Positions 11,602-20,477 of a DNA stretch of 64,000 nt are shown here, one piece after another. The translations under genes were made by a program, and so were the position numbers. The stretch covers positions 1-64,000 of the forward strand of contig CP119317.1 of the NCBI GenBank assembly GCA_029203125.1, given 5' to 3'. Position 1 is the stretch's first letter, and each line of letters opens with the position of its first letter. The notes beneath the pieces are model-generated. The model did not search any database. It was not told the origin of the DNA and saw only the letters and a list, made by a program, of their open reading frames with translations. Source of the stretch: Candidatus Cohnella colombiensis. Lineage in GTDB: Bacteria; Bacillota; Bacilli; Paenibacillales; Paenibacillaceae.

Positions 11602-13518
11602 GTGCATCAAAATAAGGGGAAGCGCTTATCGTGGCTATTTCGGATCGTTTTATTGTGTTTAGGAATGCTTGCATTTGCTATTTTTATAACTTATTCAATG
11701 CGTACGGAGCGATCGAGCTATAAACCTGTACGTGAGGCGCTAGAAGAGGTCCAGTCTTCCACTAACATTAAGTCACAATATGATGTCATTGTCGTTGGAA
11801 CCGATCCAGAAGGTGTAATAGCGGCAATTTCGGCTGCTCGCAATGACCTGAAGGTACTCCTTATCGAGACTCGCGAACGTGATCGACTCGGTGGTCTAAT
11901 GACGATTGGTTGGCTGAATTCATTGGATATGAATATATCTCCAAAGAGAGCGTGGTTTTGGCAATCGCCCGGGCAGCTCAATAGGGGTATCTTTATTGAA
12001 TGGTACAAAGAAATCAGAGGCACATCCTTCGATGTTGTCCATGCTGCCAATGTATTTCATCATATGGTCCAAGCAGAGCCGAACATTGACCTGCTTATGA
12101 ACGTGAAGCAGGCAATGCCCATTGTAAACAATAGCACAGTTGTGGGCATGAGCTTTGATACAGTAGCCGGGGAGAGACAAGAAGTAGCCGCGGGCACTGT
12201 TATTGATGCAACACAGGATGCTGATATTGCGGCGGCAGCCGGTGTGCCTTATACAGTTGGGCGCGGTGATATCGGTGAACCGGATGTGCAAATGGCGGTC
12301 ACACTTGTCATTAAGCTTAACGGAGTGACGAATGAGGCATGGGAAGCTTTGCAGGAGGATGCAGAAGGCTACGACAGTCGAAGCATTTGGGGTTATCCCG
12401 ATGCACGGGATTATGAGAGCTCAAAGCCTGATCGAGTGCGAATGCGAAGTCTCAACATCGGACGCGAGGATGGCGATTCAATACTAATCAATTCGATGCA
12501 AATTTATGGTATCGATCCACTTGATCCCGAATCGTTAGCAGAAGGGCTTAAACTTGGTGAAGAGGAAGCTCCGCGAATTGTCGCTTATTTGCAGGGCAAA
12601 TACAAACCATTCAAAGAATTGAATTATGCAGGGGTAGCTCCTGAGCTTTATGTTAGGGAGACGCGTCACATCGAAGGAGAATATCGCTTAACGCTCGTTG
12701 ATGTGATGGACAATCGTGATCACTGGGATGCCATTTCGTATGGCTCATACGAGGTAGATATTCAGAGCGTCGATGCAAAAGCTGCAGGTGCGATTATGAT
12801 GAATCCAAAGCAATATGGCGTTCCATTTCGTTCGTTAGTTCCATTAAAGGTAGATGGTTTGCTTGTGGTGGGCAGATCTGCAAGCTTTGATTCGCTGCCA
12901 CATGGTAGTGCGCGTGTTATTCCGCTCGGTATGGCAACGGGAGAAGCGGCGGGAGCGGCTGCGAAATTAATTAAGGAACGGGGCATTACCTTCCGAGAGC
13001 TATCGCGATCGGAAACAGACATTGCCGACTTGCGTAAGCACTTGGAAGATCAAGGGATGGATTTGCAGATGGAAAAATTTGCAGCCCCCGACTATACGAA
13101 ACACAAGGATTATGCGGGTCTGCTGACGGCTACGAGCCTATATATTACGATCGGTGGATACAATAATGATAGTTGGGCACTTGATAAGGAATCGAATAGC
13201 AAACGGTTCTTCAACGCGCTGCGTACGTTGCAAAAGAGATTCCCAGATTCGATTCAGCAAGTGAAAATATCATCGAGTAGTCTAGGACTTACATCGGATC
13301 AACCATTGAGTGCAGAGCAATCAGCTGAGATTATTTTGAAGGTGACAGGAAACTCTGACGCTTCATCGAAAACAGCGATGCAAACACTTGTTGATATGGG
13401 ATGGATCCGAGCGACAACAGTGGAAGGCTTTGAAGACTTAAATCAATTAACGAATGGCGATACGTTCATGCTGATCCGAGATTTGGTGAACAATGTTGCA
13501 GGAGTAACTTACGAGTGA
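11602..13518 (+). CDS. Membrane-anchored FAD-dependent oxidoreductase
   Basis: This 638-residue flavoprotein belongs to the FAD-dependent oxidoreductase group with a fused-domain layout (Pfam FAD_oxidored type). A transmembrane anchor spans residues 11-32. The dinucleotide-binding motif VGTDPEGVIAAISAA follows near 65-80, and a second FAD contact lies near residues 415-460 (GLLVVGRSASFDSLPHGSAR). The C-terminal 150 residues resemble an SLH-like or peptidoglycan-associated alpha domain only weakly. The start is GTG at 11602 behind AGGGG. It separates yvoF from the his genes. The substrate is unknown, and the protein is probably exposed at the outer face of the membrane. Confidence 0.75.
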   Translation: MHQNKGKRLSWLFRIVLLCLGMLAFAIFITYSMRTERSSYKPVREALEEVQSSTNIKSQYDVIVVGTDPEGVIAAISAARNDLKVLLIETRERDRLGGLMTIGWLNSLDMNISPKRAWFWQSPGQLNRGIFIEWYKEIRGTSFDVVHAANVFHHMVQAEPNIDLLMNVKQAMPIVNNSTVVGMSFDTVAGERQEVAAGTVIDATQDADIAAAAGVPYTVGRGDIGEPDVQMAVTLVIKLNGVTNEAWEALQEDAEGYDSRSIWGYPDARDYESSKPDRVRMRSLNIGREDGDSILINSMQIYGIDPLDPESLAEGLKLGEEEAPRIVAYLQGKYKPFKELNYAGVAPELYVRETRHIEGEYRLTLVDVMDNRDHWDAISYGSYEVDIQSVDAKAAGAIMMNPKQYGVPFRSLVPLKVDGLLVVGRSASFDSLPHGSARVIPLGMATGEAAGAAAKLIKERGITFRELSRSETDIADLRKHLEDQGMDLQMEKFAAPDYTKHKDYAGLLTATSLYITIGGYNNDSWALDKESNSKRFFNALRTLQKRFPDSIQQVKISSSSLGLTSDQPLSAEQSAEIILKVTGNSDASSKTAMQTLVDMGWIRATTVEGFEDLNQLTNGDTFMLIRDLVNNVAGVTYE

Positions 13519-13621
13519 TCCGAATGCATAGATAAGCTGTGTTTGAAAAGAAGTCTCGCATCGATCGATCTATTCGGTCGGTTCGGGGCTTCTATTCATG
13601 CTGGGGGCGAATTTAGGAGCA

Positions 13622-13650
13622 TTGACTCTATTTGAACTGCGTGGTAAAAT
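13622..13650 (+). promoter_or_regulatory. Sigma-A promoter of the his operon
   Basis: TTGACT (13622-13627) and TAAAAT (13645-13650) are separated by 17 bases, about 100 bases ahead of hisZ. A G+C-containing imperfect hairpin lies just upstream at about 13551-13595 and may weakly end transcription of the FAD gene. I saw no T-box leader. Confidence 0.75.
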
Positions 13651-13751
13651 ATCGCTACATTCTTTATTTTGGCAGTATGGTAACTTATTATCGCTTTAAT
13701 GTATTAAAGTAAAATTGATATTGACTGAGTGAAGAAATGAGGGTAATGCAG

Positions 13752-14957
13752 ATGAGTAAGCCTAAAGTATTCGAAAAACCCAATGGGGTTAAAGACTATC
13801 TACCACATGCAGTTGAGAAGCTGCGTCGTATTGAGCAAGATGTGCTTGAATGTATGCGTCGTTGGGGTTATGAGCAAATTTTAACACCGACTTTAGAATA
13901 TTACGATACCGTTGGCGTTGCGAGTTCAACGTCTGACCAGAAGCTGTTCAAGCTGCTTAATCAGCGTGGCACGACGATGGTATTGCGTTCAGATATGACA
14001 GCACCGATTGCACGTGTAGTCGGTTCTTTGCTTAAGGAAAGAGATTTCCCACTTCGTCTAAGCTATCATGCGAATGTATTCCGTGCACTTGAAGAAGAAG
14101 GTGGCCGTGAGGCGGAATTTTTCCAAACCGGTGTTGAGCTTGTTGGCGACCCATCAGCAGAAGCAGATGCTGAAATTATAGCACTCGCGATTGCATCATT
14201 AAAAGCGGCAGGCGTGCCAGCGTTTAAGATTGCGATGGGGCATGTCGGCTTCTTGAATGGATTGTTTGAGGAGACTTTACCTGGCCTAGTGGAAGCGCAA
14301 GAAGTGCTCAAAACTTGCTTGCTCCATCGGGACTTGGTTGGCTATCGCGAGGAACTGCGAAAGCTGTCGCTAGATGCAGACGTGGAGCGTGAGCTTGAAG
14401 GGATTTTACGACTGCGTGGTGGGCAAGAGGTGTGTGATCAGGCGCTCGCACTTAGTATGAACAAGGAAGCACAAACTGCAATTCGTCACCTTTGTGAAGT
14501 GTGGGATGTGCTCGAGGGCTATGGTGTGCAAGAGCATGTGATGATCGATCTTACGATGATTGGAGATTTCTCCTACTATACAGGTATGACGTTCGAAGGC
14601 TATGCTTCGCATCTTGGCTTTCCAGTATGTAGTGGGGGGCGCTATGACAATCTGCTCGGGCAATTCGGCAGACCTGCACCTGCGACAGGCTTTGCATTGA
14701 AGACAACAAGAATTTTAGACGTTGTGGAGGATGCGGTGAGAGTGCCTGGACGGACACTTGTACTCTATACAGCAAATCGTAGAAATGAAGCGTTAGCGGA
14801 GGCAGACCGTCTGCGCAGTCTAGGTTATGCAACCGTAACTAAGCGAATAACAGATCAAGATGAGCTGGCTGCAGTGAAGTACCGGGCGACCGTGACGGAT
14901 ACGTTCAGCTACCACGGGACCGACTATGACAATCTGCTAGAGATTGGAGAGGAATAA
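13752..14957 (+). CDS. hisZ: ATP phosphoribosyltransferase regulatory subunit HisZ
   Basis: HisZ is a histidyl-tRNA-synthetase-like protein without aminoacylation activity. It pairs with short HisG to form the active, histidine-sensitive first enzyme of histidine synthesis. The protein (401 residues from ATG 13752) has the class II core, for example PNGVKDYLP at the start, LRSDMTAPIARV, and SGGRYDNLLGQFG in motif 3. It lacks the C-terminal anticodon domain of true HisRS. ATG 13752 is preferred because GAGGG is about nine bases upstream; 13737 is possible. It heads the his operon four bases before hisG. Confidence 0.93.
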   Translation: MSKPKVFEKPNGVKDYLPHAVEKLRRIEQDVLECMRRWGYEQILTPTLEYYDTVGVASSTSDQKLFKLLNQRGTTMVLRSDMTAPIARVVGSLLKERDFPLRLSYHANVFRALEEEGGREAEFFQTGVELVGDPSAEADAEIIALAIASLKAAGVPAFKIAMGHVGFLNGLFEETLPGLVEAQEVLKTCLLHRDLVGYREELRKLSLDADVERELEGILRLRGGQEVCDQALALSMNKEAQTAIRHLCEVWDVLEGYGVQEHVMIDLTMIGDFSYYTGMTFEGYASHLGFPVCSGGRYDNLLGQFGRPAPATGFALKTTRILDVVEDAVRVPGRTLVLYTANRRNEALAEADRLRSLGYATVTKRITDQDELAAVKYRATVTDTFSYHGTDYDNLLEIGEE

Positions 14958-14960
14958 AAA

Positions 14961-15596
14961 GTGGCAGAAGAAATATTAAAGGTTGCAATGCCCAAGGGGC
15001 GTATCTATAAGCAGGCAAGTAAGCTGTTCCGCGAAGCTGGATTGCCAATTCCGGAAGATTTCGATGATTCTCGCCGTTTGATCATTCCAGTGCCAGAAGC
15101 GAATATGGAATTTATTATGGCGAAGCCGGTCGATGTGCCAACCTATGTCGAATACGGGGTTGCGGATATTGGTATTGTAGGTAAAGATGTATTGATGGAA
15201 GAAAATAAAGACGTGTACGAGCTACTGGATCTGGGGATAGCAAAATGTCGGATGTCGGTCATTGGACTGCCGAATTGGAAGCCGGTCATCCACCCGCGTG
15301 TAGCGACGAAATATTCGAATGTAGCCTCTCAATATTTTCGCGAGCAAGGGCAGCAAGTTGATGTCATTAAACTTAATGGCTCGATTGAGTTAGCACCGCT
15401 TATAGGGCTCGCTGATCGAATTGTAGATATGGTAGAGACAGGGCAGACACTAAAGGAAAATGGGCTCGTGGAGATGGAGACGTTATTCCAAGTGACAAGT
15501 CGTTTAATCGCGAATCGTGTCAGCTATCGCTTGAAGAATACGGCGATTCAGTCGCTATGTGATCGGCTTGGTGTAGTGATTTCGGCGCGTGAGTAA
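14961..15596 (+). CDS. hisG: ATP phosphoribosyltransferase, short form
   Basis: This is the first enzyme of histidine synthesis, joining ATP and PRPP. At 211 residues it is the short form that lacks the regulatory C-terminal domain, which fits the presence of hisZ upstream. Conserved segments include MPKGRIYKQA at the N terminus, VPTYVEYGVADIGIVGKD, and KLNGSIELAPLIGLAD, the PRPP-binding region near residues 140-155. The start is GTG at 14961 behind GGAGAGGA. Confidence 0.96.
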   Translation: MAEEILKVAMPKGRIYKQASKLFREAGLPIPEDFDDSRRLIIPVPEANMEFIMAKPVDVPTYVEYGVADIGIVGKDVLMEENKDVYELLDLGIAKCRMSVIGLPNWKPVIHPRVATKYSNVASQYFREQGQQVDVIKLNGSIELAPLIGLADRIVDMVETGQTLKENGLVEMETLFQVTSRLIANRVSYRLKNTAIQSLCDRLGVVISARE

Positions 15597-15621
15597 GAAC
15601 AGGAGACAGGAGGGCTGTTCG

Positions 15622-16911
15622 ATGTATAAAGGAAAAGCATCTGGCTTTAAGCTGGAACGTGAGAGTGAATATGGCTCACCTGAGCAAAATGCAGCGGTCA
15701 AAGAAATCGTTGACGCTGTGAAGCGCGAAGGTGATGAGGCGTTGTTGCGATATACGGCTGCCTTCGACAAAGTGTCGCTAACTCCTGATATGCTTCGGGT
15801 AACTGACGCTGAGATTCAAGGTGCGTATGCGCGTGTGGAGCCGGAATTCGTAGAAGCGTTGCGACAAGCGGCGGCGAATATTACCGCATTCCATAAGAAG
15901 CAGATGCGAAATTCATGGATGGATGTTAACGAAGATGGAACGATGCTCGGTATGATGATGAGACCGCTTAGACGTGTCGGTCTCTACGTACCAGGCGGTA
16001 AAGCGGCATATCCCTCGTCGGTGCTCATGAACGTGCTTCCGGCTAAGGTCGCGGGCGTGCCTGAGATTGTGATGGTGACGCCACCGGCGACGGCTGGGCG
16101 CGAAGGGATCGACCCCTACATTCTCGTTGCAGCCGCGGAAGCGGGTGTAACCGAGATGTACCGGGTTGGAGGCGCGCAGGCGGTGGCCGCATTGGCGTAT
16201 GGGACGGCGAGTATTGCGGCCGTTGATAAGGTTTGCGGGCCCGGCAATATCTTCGTTGCGCTTGCGAAACGTGCCGTGTACGGCACGGTAGACATCGACA
16301 GCATCGCGGGCCCGAGTGAAATTGTCGTGCTGGCGGACGACAGTGCGAATCCGCGGTATGTGGCCGCGGATATGCTGTCGCAAGCAGAGCACGATGAGAT
16401 GGCGTCGGCGGTACTGGTGACGACATCGCAAGGGCTTGCCGACGCGGTCGCGTCGGAGCTGGAGCAGCAGGTCGCTGAGCTGCCACGCGTCGATATTGCG
16501 CGCGAGTCGCTGAAGCGACACGGCGCGATCTTGGTTGTGGACAGCATGGATGAAGGGCTGGACGTCGTCAATCAGCTCGCACCAGAGCATCTTGAAGTGA
16601 TGACGGAGGATCCGCTTAGCTTGCTTGGCCGGATTGAGACAGCGGGTGCAATCTTCCTCGGAAGCTACAGTGCAGAAGCGGTGGGAGATTATTTTGCAGG
16701 ACCTAACCATATTTTGCCGACAAATGGAACCGCTCGGTTTGCTTCTCCACTCAATGTGGATGACTTCTTAAAGAAATCGAGCTTGATCAGATATAGTAAG
16801 GCTGCATTGCTTAGAGATGCGTCAGGAATTGCAACGCTAGCCCGCCATGAGGGTCTGGAAGGTCATGCTCGCGCGGTGGAAATTCGATTAGAGGGTAGGG
16901 AATCTAAATGA
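15622..16911 (+). CDS. hisD: Histidinol dehydrogenase
   Basis: This zinc-dependent enzyme oxidises L-histidinol to histidine in the last two steps. It has 429 residues from ATG 15622, which has CAGGAGGG upstream; the in-frame GTG at 15589 overlaps hisG and lacks such a site. Landmarks are RVGLYVPGGKAAYPSSVLMN, KVCGPGNIFVALAKR, the zinc region SQAEHDEMA, and APEHLEV containing the catalytic Glu-His. The central part (about 15960-16590) is 60-68% G+C against about 47% in hisB, a local shift noted as a finding. It overlaps hisB by four bases. Confidence 0.96.
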   Translation: MYKGKASGFKLERESEYGSPEQNAAVKEIVDAVKREGDEALLRYTAAFDKVSLTPDMLRVTDAEIQGAYARVEPEFVEALRQAAANITAFHKKQMRNSWMDVNEDGTMLGMMMRPLRRVGLYVPGGKAAYPSSVLMNVLPAKVAGVPEIVMVTPPATAGREGIDPYILVAAAEAGVTEMYRVGGAQAVAALAYGTASIAAVDKVCGPGNIFVALAKRAVYGTVDIDSIAGPSEIVVLADDSANPRYVAADMLSQAEHDEMASAVLVTTSQGLADAVASELEQQVAELPRVDIARESLKRHGAILVVDSMDEGLDVVNQLAPEHLEVMTEDPLSLLGRIETAGAIFLGSYSAEAVGDYFAGPNHILPTNGTARFASPLNVDDFLKKSSLIRYSKAALLRDASGIATLARHEGLEGHARAVEIRLEGRESK

Positions 16912-17504
16912 GTCAACAAGTTAGAAATGCCGAGGTAGCGCGTCGTACGAATGAAACGGATATTAAGCTGGCATTTGGTGTAGATGGCACAGGTGAGGTT
17001 GCGATTGAGACGGATGTTCCGTTCATGAACCACATGCTCGATCTGTTCGCGAAGCACGGTCAATTCGACTTGAAGGTCGAAGCGCGGGGCGACGTGGATA
17101 TCGACGATCACCACACGGTAGAGGACATTGGCATTTGTCTCGGTCAAGTGCTTCGTGAAGCGCTTGGAGACAAGGCGGGCATTAAACGTTATGCGAGCGT
17201 GTTCGTGCCGATGGATGAGGCGCTGGCACAAGTCATTATTGATATTAGCAATCGTCCACATTTTGAGCTTCGTGCAGATTTCCCTTCGGCAACAGTAGGT
17301 AGCTTCTCTGTAGAGTTGGTTCACGAGTTTTTGTGGAAGCTTGCGCTTGAGGCGCGGATTACGCTTCATGTTATTGTTCACTACGGTCGCAATACACACC
17401 ATATGGTCGAGGCGGTGTTCAAAGCGCTTGGACGCGCACTGGACGAAGCAACTTCAATCGATCCTCGAGTGAAGGGCGTTCCTTCTACAAAAGGAGTGCT
17501 GTAA
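16908..17504 (+). CDS. hisB: Imidazoleglycerol-phosphate dehydratase
   Basis: This manganese enzyme dehydrates imidazole glycerol phosphate. The duplicated metal-binding motifs are present: the first half has MNHMLDLFAKHG and DIDDHHTVEDIG, the second half has SVELVHEF and HYGRNTHHMVEAVFKALG. The length of 198 fits the monofunctional form, without the phosphatase half seen in enteric bacteria. The histidinol phosphatase is the separate gene at 20478. Its ATG overlaps the hisD stop (ATGA). Confidence 0.97.
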   Translation: MSQQVRNAEVARRTNETDIKLAFGVDGTGEVAIETDVPFMNHMLDLFAKHGQFDLKVEARGDVDIDDHHTVEDIGICLGQVLREALGDKAGIKRYASVFVPMDEALAQVIIDISNRPHFELRADFPSATVGSFSVELVHEFLWKLALEARITLHVIVHYGRNTHHMVEAVFKALGRALDEATSIDPRVKGVPSTKGVL

Positions 17505-18113
17505 TTGATTGCGATTATCGACTACGGCATGGGAAACCTGCACAGTGTCAGCAAAGCCGTAGAGCGACTGGGCTGTGAAATAGTGGTTAGTGCAGACCCA
17601 GCGGTGATTATGGCTGCTGACGGTGCGATATTGCCAGGTGTCGGTGCGTTCGGCGATGCGATGGTTAATTTACGCGATACAGGTTTGGATCGGGTCGTGA
17701 AGGAATATGCAGCAACAGGCAAGCCTTTGCTTGGGATCTGCTTAGGGATGCAATTGCTATTCACTGAAAGTGAAGAACATGGGGTTCATCAGGGTTTAGA
17801 CTTGTTGCCTGGTCGCGTCGTCCGCTTCCAAGGGGACTATAAGGTGCCTCATATGGGCTGGAACGAGCTAGCGTTCAAGCAGAAGAGTCCGTTGTTCGAA
17901 GGCGTCGAGCCGGGACATGTATACTTCGTCCATTCCTATCATGCGCTTCCGGAGCGGGAAGAGGATCTGCTGGCGGTTACGGATTATCATCAACCCGTAA
18001 CTGCAATTGTCGGTCGTGGCTCTTTGTTTGGGATGCAGTTCCACCCGGAAAAAAGCGGCGATCTAGGCATGGCGCTGCTTAAGAAGTTCGTTGGATTAGT
18101 TGAACGTGAGTAA
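17505..18113 (+). CDS. hisH: Imidazole glycerol phosphate synthase, glutamine amidotransferase subunit
   Basis: HisH releases ammonia from glutamine and channels it to HisF. The class I amidotransferase triad is visible: the Cys in GICLGMQLLF, and His and Glu in FGMQFHPEKSGDLG near the C terminus. The protein begins IAIIDYGMGNL as usual and has 202 residues. The start is TTG directly after the hisB stop. A 180-base gap with palindromic repeats separates it from hisA. Confidence 0.96.
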   Translation: MIAIIDYGMGNLHSVSKAVERLGCEIVVSADPAVIMAADGAILPGVGAFGDAMVNLRDTGLDRVVKEYAATGKPLLGICLGMQLLFTESEEHGVHQGLDLLPGRVVRFQGDYKVPHMGWNELAFKQKSPLFEGVEPGHVYFVHSYHALPEREEDLLAVTDYHQPVTAIVGRGSLFGMQFHPEKSGDLGMALLKKFVGLVERE

Positions 18114-18246
18114 CTAGGTTAATCGCATTAACTTAATCGTCCTCAAGTCACGTGATGTGCTCAGTTAAGTTAACTAAGTTAACTTAAAGGGACGGATTCG
18201 AGGGTTGGGAGAAGGTTTTGGAGTAACTAGGTTAATCGTATTAACT
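18114..18246. repeat. GTTAAC palindrome cluster inside the his operon
   Basis: Three related units occur between hisH and hisA: 18117-18136, 18165-18187 and 18220-18246. The middle one is a perfect palindrome, TTAAGTTAACT and its reverse complement around a single A. The outer ones are imperfect (GGTTAATCGCATTAACTTA and GGTTAATCGTATTAACT). The same kind of unit occurs four times at 58011-58200. No gene lies in this 180-base gap. Confidence 0.75.
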
Positions 18247-18293
18247 CTGCAGGTGCGTGTATGTGAAGTGAAGAAAACGGAGGTTAACACAGC

Positions 18294-19028
18294 ATGTCTA
18301 AGTTTGTGATATACCCAGCAATTGATATTCGTGATGGCAAATGCGTGCGCTTGGTTCAAGGTGATTACAACCAAGAGACGATCTACAACGAGGACCCGGT
18401 CGCTGCAGCACGCGATTGGGAAGCGCAAGGTGGACAGTGGATTCATCTCGTCGATTTGGATGGCGCTAAGGCTGGGCATCCAGTGAACGACGAACTGATC
18501 GGACGTATTGCGAAGGCAGTCGGTGTACCAGTTCAAGTGGGCGGTGGCCTGCGGACGGATGAAGATGTGGAGCGTTTGCTTGGTTTAGGCGTTTCTCGTG
18601 TCATTCTTGGCACTGCGGCGATTGAAGATCGTGCATTCGTCTCACGTGTGTTGAAAAAATACGGTGAAAAGATAGCGATCGGAATTGATGCGCGTAATGG
18701 ACTTGTGGCGACGAGAGGTTGGCTAGAAACTTCTGAAGTGAAGGCTGAAGATTTGGCGGTTCAGCTCGCAGGTGAAGGGGCACAGACATTCATCTTTACT
18801 GATATCTCGCGTGACGGGATGATGGGTGGCCCTAACGTTGAAGCGATTTTATCGCTGGCGCAGGTGTCCGGTCAGACTGTAATTGCTTCGGGTGGCGTGA
18901 GCAAGCCTGAGGATCTCGATCGACTTGCAGTACATGCGGTTGAAGGCATTGGCGGAGCTATCGTTGGCAAAGCTTTATATACAGGAAGCATTGAACTTGC
19001 TGAAGCTGTACGTAAATTCGCGAACTGA
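18294..19028 (+). CDS. hisA: ProFAR isomerase (HisA)
   Basis: This is a beta/alpha-barrel isomerase, the fourth enzyme of the pathway. The 244-residue protein begins IYPAIDIRDGKCVRLVQGDY with the catalytic Asp in AIDIRDGK. It carries the second acidic residue and phosphate-binding loops at FTDISRDGMMGGPN and ASGGVSKPEDL. Its relation to HisF by barrel duplication is evident. The start ATG has CGGAGG upstream. Confidence 0.97.
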   Translation: MSKFVIYPAIDIRDGKCVRLVQGDYNQETIYNEDPVAAARDWEAQGGQWIHLVDLDGAKAGHPVNDELIGRIAKAVGVPVQVGGGLRTDEDVERLLGLGVSRVILGTAAIEDRAFVSRVLKKYGEKIAIGIDARNGLVATRGWLETSEVKAEDLAVQLAGEGAQTFIFTDISRDGMMGGPNVEAILSLAQVSGQTVIASGGVSKPEDLDRLAVHAVEGIGGAIVGKALYTGSIELAEAVRKFAN

Positions 19029-19047
19029 GGACGAGGGGGAGAGTCTC

Positions 19048-19806
19048 ATGCTAGCTAAAAGAATAATTCCTTGCCTCGACGTCAAAGATGGACGTGTGGT
19101 GAAGGGTGTAAACTTTGTTAACTTGCGTGATGCAGGTGATCCAGTAGAGCTCGCAGCGATCTATGACCAGGAAGGGGCAGATGAGCTCGTATTCCTGGAC
19201 ATTTCTGCTTCTGTGGAAGGTCGTGCAACGATGGTTGATGTTGTTCGTCGGACTGCGGGGGAAATTTCGATTCCGTTCACAGTAGGCGGTGGAATCTCTG
19301 CGGTTGAAGATATGAAGCGATTGTTGCGTGCAGGCGCGGACAAAATCGGGATCAATACAGCAGCAGTCCGCAATCCCAGCTTAATTACAGACGGATCGCG
19401 TACGTTCGGCGCGCAGTGTATCGTTGTAGCGATTGATGCGAAGTTTAACGCTGAATGGGGCGAATGGGAAGTGTATACGCACGGCGGACGCACACCTACG
19501 GGCATTCGCGCGATAGCTTGGGCGAAGGAAGCTGAACGTCTCGGAGCAGGTGAACTGCTCTTGACGAGTATGGACGCTGACGGAACGAAGGATGGCTTTG
19601 ACATTGGCTTGACGCGTGCAGTATCGAATGGCGTCGGCATTCCTGTTATTGCTTCAGGCGGAGCAGGAAATGCGCAGCACTTCGTCGATGTTTTCGCGGA
19701 TGCGAATGCGGATGCGGCGCTTGCGGCTAGTATTTTTCACTATAAAGAAGTATCGGTACATGAGGTTAAAGCTACATTGCGGAGTAAAGGAGTGAGTGTG
19801 CGTTGA
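19048..19806 (+). CDS. hisF: Imidazole glycerol phosphate synthase, cyclase subunit
   Basis: HisF closes the imidazole ring using ammonia delivered by HisH, giving IGP and AICAR. It is a 252-residue barrel starting AKRIIPCLDVKDGRVVKGVNF-like with catalytic Asp in CLDVKDG and the second Asp in SMDADGTKDG; phosphate loops are VGGGIS and ASGGAGN. ATG 19048 is chosen because GAGGGGGA lies upstream and it gives the normal N terminus; an in-frame start at 18925 lies inside hisA. Confidence 0.97.
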   Translation: MLAKRIIPCLDVKDGRVVKGVNFVNLRDAGDPVELAAIYDQEGADELVFLDISASVEGRATMVDVVRRTAGEISIPFTVGGGISAVEDMKRLLRAGADKIGINTAAVRNPSLITDGSRTFGAQCIVVAIDAKFNAEWGEWEVYTHGGRTPTGIRAIAWAKEAERLGAGELLLTSMDADGTKDGFDIGLTRAVSNGVGIPVIASGGAGNAQHFVDVFADANADAALAASIFHYKEVSVHEVKATLRSKGVSVR

Positions 19807-20468
19807 CAGCACCTATCGATTTAGAGAAACAAATTGCTTGGAATGCCGATGGACTTGTGCCTGCGATCATCCAGGATGCAATGAGCAAAGAAGTGCTTAT
19901 GCTTGCTTATATGAACAAGGAATCGTTGCAAAAATCGCTTCAGACCGGTCAAACTTGGTTCTGGAGTCGTTCGCGCAATGAGCTGTGGAATAAAGGGGCA
20001 ACGAGTGGACATACGCAACAGATTGAATCGCTTCAATATGACTGCGACGGTGATACATTGCTAGTCAAGGTTCGGCAACAAGGACCCGCGTGTCATACAG
20101 GTGCGTATAGCTGCTTCTATCGAGATGCTTCTGGTGAAGTTGTCGCGGATAAGCCGGATGTGGAAGATCGCTTCGGACCACTTAGTCGCTTGGAAGCAAC
20201 GATCGCACAACGTGATGCAGAGCGTCCTGAAGGTGCATATACGACATACCTATTTGAAAAAGGTGTCGATAAAATCCTCAAGAAGATCGGGGAAGAATCC
20301 GCTGAAGTTATCATTGCTGGCAAAAACCGCGATGGTGCAGAGCTTCGTTGCGAAGCGGCAGACCTTATTTTCCACTTGATGGTACTGCTTCGTGAGCAAG
20401 GTATTCCATTCGATGATGTGCTGCAGGAATTGGAATTTCGTCATCGCAAGCCGATTAAGAAGGACTAG
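19803..20468 (+). CDS. hisIE: Bifunctional phosphoribosyl-AMP cyclohydrolase / phosphoribosyl-ATP diphosphatase
   Basis: This fusion catalyses steps two and three of the pathway. Residues 1 to about 110 are HisI: it has TWFWSRSRNELWNKGATSG, the Asp-rich YDCDGDTLL and the metal-binding Cys in GPACHTG. Residues from about 120 to 221 are HisE: RLEATIAQRDAERPEGAYT and the helix motif EESAEVIIAGKN with EAADLIFHLMVLL. The TTG start overlaps the hisF stop. Confidence 0.96.
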   Translation: MTAPIDLEKQIAWNADGLVPAIIQDAMSKEVLMLAYMNKESLQKSLQTGQTWFWSRSRNELWNKGATSGHTQQIESLQYDCDGDTLLVKVRQQGPACHTGAYSCFYRDASGEVVADKPDVEDRFGPLSRLEATIAQRDAERPEGAYTTYLFEKGVDKILKKIGEESAEVIIAGKNRDGAELRCEAADLIFHLMVLLREQGIPFDDVLQELEFRHRKPIKKD

Positions 20469-20477
20469 GTGACAGCG

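Noticed and set aside
13551..13595. A strong terminator before the his promoter
   Set aside because: The stem AGAAGTC/GGCTTCT has mismatched interior and is followed by ATTCATG and not by a T run, so termination is doubtful.
15913..16710. A 265-codon minus-strand frame antisense to hisD
   Set aside because: It is an effect of the G+C-rich codon use of hisD; the composition (Arg/His-rich) is not protein-like and no ribosome site is present.
18114..18293. A CRISPR-like or riboswitch element in the hisH-hisA gap
   Set aside because: Units are few, unevenly spaced and palindromic without spacers, and no known riboswitch core is present.
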